This document shows, piece after piece, positions 52,149 to 58,100 of a DNA stretch of 64,000 nucleotides. Origin of the DNA: Nectonema munidae (taxonomy: Eukaryota > Nematomorpha > Nectonematoida > Nectonematidae); NCBI GenBank assembly GCA_030549495.1, contig JAUIRK010001051.1, positions 372,001-436,000 of the forward strand, given 5' to 3'. The notes beneath the pieces were generated by a model. It made no database searches. It was given only the letters and a program-made list of their open reading frames with translations, and was not told where the DNA came from. Position 1 is the first letter of the stretch; every line of letters begins with the position of its first letter. Position numbers and translations under genes: made by a program.

Positions 52149-55100
52149 TGGAATATTTAAAGGAAACTGGATTGAAGGAAATAAAATATACGATCAATTC
52201 TTTTTAATTTCATTAAATTTTTCAAAAGATATTCACATCGGTTCCTAGTCAAAATCCCAACTTCCTAAATTCGGGTAAATTCCCGGTACCAAAATTCCCG
52301 AAAACTAAAGTTTTTAAATTGCAGGTCAACCGGTTTAAGTCTTGAACTACGAGCTTACTTTACTATGAAAAAGTTAGTTAAGATTTGTTAATGAAATAAG
52401 TAGGTAATTTATACGCTAATAAGAATGAATTCATAAATTCATATACTACAAATTAAAAGAAACTTTTTATGTATATATTTGTTAACATAATTCAATATAT
52501 ATGAAATAAATTTACAAATTCATTGTTGGTTTTAGGAAGTTTTGGTAGAGGACATTTTGATCAGGAACCAATTTGTGTACTAACACTAAACTTCCTACCA
52601 TTTCACAACTCCACTGTAGCCGATAACGATAAATCTCCACCGTTTAGACCAGTGGCGAATCCAAGGGGGAGGCCACATGGGCCTAGCCCCCCCCCTATGA
52701 AAAATGGCTTCGAAAATTACCCTTACACGTATAAAAAATAAATTTTTGCAATTTATTCATGACAAAATAATGTTAAAAATATGAAAAGATAGGTAATTAG
52801 TGATTCTAAAACACATAATACAGCTGTCGTATTCTCTGAAGACTTTTAGCAAAATTGCAAAAAAAATAAATAGATTTCGGCCCCCTATAAGAAATTTCTC
52901 GATCCGAAAAAATACAAGAACAAAAACTTCACAAACAAAACAAGAAATATATTTCCTCAGTCTTCAACCTCTTTCCATACAACAACAAATCCACCAATCA
53001 TTTTTCTTCGAACATTCTATTTCCCTCTAACACCTACGAATCAGACAACATTACTACCAACAGACTAACAAGACTGAAAATAAAATCTTACCTATCGAAT
53101 AACGGTGTCAACTCATTTCCAGAAATTTCAATTAGAGAACTCAACAAAACCATTCAGCCTACAAAAACTACATCACTACAAATTTTCACTACAGCAGGGG
53201 CAGGAAACCTTTTTGGCTAAAAGAGCCCAAAAAACACATATTTTAAAATCTAATCCTCTGAGAGCCATATATATTTTTAAATACTGATTACAAATAAATG
53301 GAAAAAGAAGACCAACAATTTTAGAGTAAAATAACACTCTGAATTTATTTTAAACAACATTGTTTTATCGAAGTTATTTATTAATAAGCAAAGTCTGCAT
53401 CGTCGTGATTCGTAATGATGACGAAATTAAGAGAGTGTAGAATTGGAAGAAGGATAAGCATTATCGCAATACCTCCCTTTATCCTGAAGGCTACCTAATT
53501 TATCTGAGAGCCAGATGCAGTCATCAAAAGAGCCATGTCTGGCTCGCGAGCCATAGGTTCCCGACCCCTGCCCTAGAGGAATAAACCCCTCCCCCCTCCC
53601 TCTCTTCTCTCATCCTCTAGTAAATATATATTGTTTTACTAAAGGTTAATATAATTTAACAAAAAGGTCTATATATAAAGTATTTTAAATTTTATCTAGA
53701 CTTCATGGACTTTATGAAAATCTTTTCTGTTTTTACGAAATTTTTTGTTATTACTTGGATCTACCTGAAGAAGCAACCGATGTGCTAAATTATTTCAAAG
53801 ATAATTACATTGGAAGATGTAGTCGTCGAATGCGAAGACAACCAAGATTCGATAAAAGTATTTGGAATATGTATGCAAGAGTTCAAGAAGACCTACCAAA
53901 AACTAATAACGCTGTTGAAGGATGGCATCGAAGTTTCGCATCACTAGTTGGTTGTTCACATCCCAATATTTTTGCCTTTTTAAGATGCATTCAAAAAGAA
54001 CAGGCGATACAAGAAACATTTGTGACACAATTCTTTGCAGGTCATCCTCCAATCAAACAAAAAAAGAAATACAAAGACTCGAATAATCGAATTAAAAATA
54101 TCGTGGAAGACATAGAAAGTAGATCAATTTTGTTTTCTAAAAAGTATTGCTTTTGATCTAAGTTTTTGAGTTTTACAGTCATATATAATACAGTTTATTT
54201 TTTACTATAAAATAAAATTTTGATCTTCTAATGTCACTTTTTGTTATTTTAAGTTATCTATATTACAAGTCTCATAACAATGAATAATTCTATCAATCTA
54301 AGTTTTTTCAAAGGAGGGATTTTTACCACGGGGGATTTTTTCCTCGGGGGTTTTTTTCCTCCGGGGGGTTTTTTCCGTCCACCACAAAAACTACATCGTC
54401 AAGCAGCTCTACGTTATGCTAAATTTGACAATTTTTCAAATGTTGACATCGGACCTGGTCTTTTTTGTGTCTGAAAGGAAAGAGCTATGCTTATATGATA
54501 AGGCCGTTTTCTTTGCAAACTCCAAAGATATTATAGCAAAATTCTAAATTTTTCCCTTCTTCTAATGAATAATAATTGGCCTCAAATATCCCGTTTTTAT
54601 TGACTCTTTCAACTATTCTTTCAATATATAGCTTTCACTCTACAATATCTTTTCAACTAAGAAACATATGTGTCCACATCTTTGCTTTCATTCTCCTTGC
54701 GAATGATTCACTAGTAGACGTCTAGTAAAAATAGTCTTATTCGTTTATGTATAATTTGTGCAACCATAGTCTTACAAATAGTTGAGACTTTCGAAGATAA
54801 AGCATATTTCTTTAAAGAGTTTTTTCCACTGAGCGTTCAATATTTTCCATAAACTTATTATATCCCACTGTCTATAAAAATTTGGTGAGTTAGATAGGCA
54901 CCGTGAAACTTCAAAAAGGGAGGGGTGAAATTAATTTGCCTTGGGCATTCTACAAGTATGCACAAGCGGATTGTTGAGCTGATTACCCTGCATTGTCAAA
55001 CAAACGTAAACTTAATGAGGGGGACTCGATGTTAAAAGTGTTACTTTTTATAAAAAGAAAAAAGCGTCTTACTGACATCAGGAGTGACAAAGAGAGCTTA

Positions 55101-58100
55101 ACTATAGCACTTCAGAGCACGTCTTATACAAATCAGATAGGAAATAAACAAAGTATAATGATAATGATAATAGAAGCCAATAATAGCAAAGTGTTGTAAT
55201 TAGCACAAAAAAGGGAAAACAAAATGAGAATGATGCATAAATTGAAGCTTAAGGACTCACAATTATGCTACAGATATAAATAATGATCTGACAAAATGGC
55301 TTATACTTTGTGTATGTAACGCACACTTTTTAGTGCTTTATGATTGGTTGTCCTACGTAGGCTTTCCATACCACACCATATCATATCACTAATACGCGGA
55401 GTCCAAGGTGCGCAAGAATGATTGTCGGACATTTTAAAAGAATTGAAGTCAGAGTCGGTTTTTTAAATATTAAAAATAAGTTCGCTTATTTTGGTAAAGA
55501 TATGGAGTGCCCTTTCTTCTTTGGTCGAAGTCAGATTTTTGTAATTTGCAAAAAAGGATCATTTTAAAAGGGGGGAAAATTGCTCGTTGTAATCAGAGAC
55601 GTAGACAAAGGATAACCAAATGTGCCACTCCGAGAAAAATCATGACGCTTCTTGCAAATGTTACCATTTTTTATTAAAAATTAACGCAGAGAACCGTCTC
55701 CCTCCCCCTAAGTATTTTCTAGCAGCGACTACGTCTCTGTCTGTAATCCACACACTACATTCAGCTTATAGTCAAGATGATATATATATAATATTACAGT
55801 TTTTCTGAAGAATCAATTGCATCTTTTCACAAAAAATAAAAGAATACAATTGAAGATCGTTTTTGTTAACTGAAGAAACTGTAGAACATTTTTACTCAAA
55901 ATGAAGTTTTGGAGAAAATGCGAAAATGTAAAACTGTTTTACAGGATATATGAATAGTTTTCAAACGATTTAAAGACTGCTATCAGAAAAAGTCTCCTTG
56001 CTTTATTAAGCACGTTGAAATTATGGTAAAGGCAAAAAATTTTAATCTACGGCTCAAAGATCACCTTGCTCATTCCTCCATCATAAATGAAATACAATTT
56101 AAATACAATAACATATGGTGATAAAAAAAAGGCGTTTTATAAGCAAAAATGATTAGATTGCTTATTTTATACACATTAATTATATCTGTGCATGAACCTA
56201 ACACTTTGATGACTTCAGAAATAAAATTATTGTTGATGATGGCGTTAAGAATGACACGATGAAGGATAAAATGGAAATAAAGCTGAGAAAAAGCTAAGAC
56301 TGTGCCAGAATCAGATTATTATCAGGAGAGAGGGAGGCAAAAAGACGTTGACGGCGCTCACCTGACAAATTTCCAAAAGGATATAACTTTTCAATTTATG
56401 GATCAAGCTCTTTTAAATTTAATGTATTATCAATATATCGAATTTATAAAGGGTGTGCAAAATTTGATGGGAAAGTTCAGACTTAAAGAAAGATATTTAA
56501 GTTTTATTGATTTGTTAAATAAGATAAATAGTGGTCTGGCAAAAGCACCTATACCTTTCTTGCAAATGTGAAAGTGGCGATTTTTGACCAAAATCGATAA
56601 TAAAAAAACTAGACAAATCAAATTCGATAGATACGTCTGCGATCAGAGAGGCATCCTTTGGGCATAGTTAGGTGGTTAAATTGAAACAATGCAAAATTTA
56701 TTGATTATAAAAAAAATTATTGCGCAACCTAATATGCCTTAGTCTAAAAAAAGTAATTGATCGATTGTATCTTTGAGCTCGCTAGATTCATCAATGTTTT
56801 AAAATAACCCTATAATATTCTTGCATAGATTTATTTCCAAGCGTATTTTCTTCCAAAAAATTTTCTTTTTTTAAATAAAAGAAACTTGTGCATAATAATT
56901 TTTGTTATCGATATTTGATAGTAATATTCGATTTTAAAAATGAAAGGAATGATATTACAAGAAGTAAGGGAAACTACTGAATTACACTGTTTATATAATA
57001 ATCTTTTGTAGAGAGGTGCACAAACGCAATGGAAGAGTATAACGGTTTCAATTCAAATTATATACCTTTGCCAGTCTGCTCCCCGATTGGTGCCTCATCA
57101 ACACATCTACTGGACCTAAAAGTGAGCCGTATGCAACACTTTGTTCACTTTCTTTGACTTCCATATAAGGGTATAGCGGTTTTATGGACAAAAAAGTATG
57201 CACTGACATAATTATAAGTAATTGGAATAAAAAGAATCAAAGAAAAAAAGTAGTTTCAAGGAAATGTATTTTTAAGCGAGCATCTACTAGTTCCGCGTAA
57301 TTCTTCTACTTCAATAATAATTTTTAACTTGATAAAGACTCGTGGAGTCCAAAATTCCTGTCATTTAAAATTAAATGTGTTTGAATCTTTTTTGTTTTTT
57401 TTAAATAAGTTTTTATATTCATGTTTTAGCGCTGCTTATTTGCATATATGCAAACTCTGTCTTTTAGGCGAGATAAAGGATAAAGGAGATAATGGACAGC
57501 TTTCCTTGAAAAATATTGGAATTGGACGATAGGTTGAAATTCATCACTTGTTTTTAAAAAAATGTCAACTTAGAGCACGAAAAGTCTTGCCAGACCACTA
57601 ATGTGTGACTGTGTATAAGGAAATAGTATACGGTTGTGTAGTTGAGCGATGGAGCGGGATATTCGTTGTAAGCAGTATGATGAGTTGGCGGCATAGCCGG
57701 ACACTGATTAATTCCTTGGTAGGGAGAAAAGTGTTGAGTGCCTTGCTGATATACAGCATCATTGTGAGGAGTAAATGAGTACGGTTGTGATGTTTTCCGA
57801 GCACCTGGAGCGATTCTAACGGCCTCAATAAACTCATTGCTGGTATTCGATCTCATTCCAACATCTTGATTGGGATAATATCCTTGATTCGCATACTGCG
57901 TATTGGTTTGACTGGGAAAACCAAAATCCTGGTTAGAAGGAAGATCTGGTTGGTAAAAGTTTGAGCTGATGTTGTTAAAAGGAGATTGGTTCGTGTTCGT
58001 AGGATACGGCAGAGAAGCGCTCATGTGCTGGGAAGAAGATTGATTTTCAAAAGTTGCGGCATCATCCACATTAAAACCGATGGGCGGACGACAGGGCGCA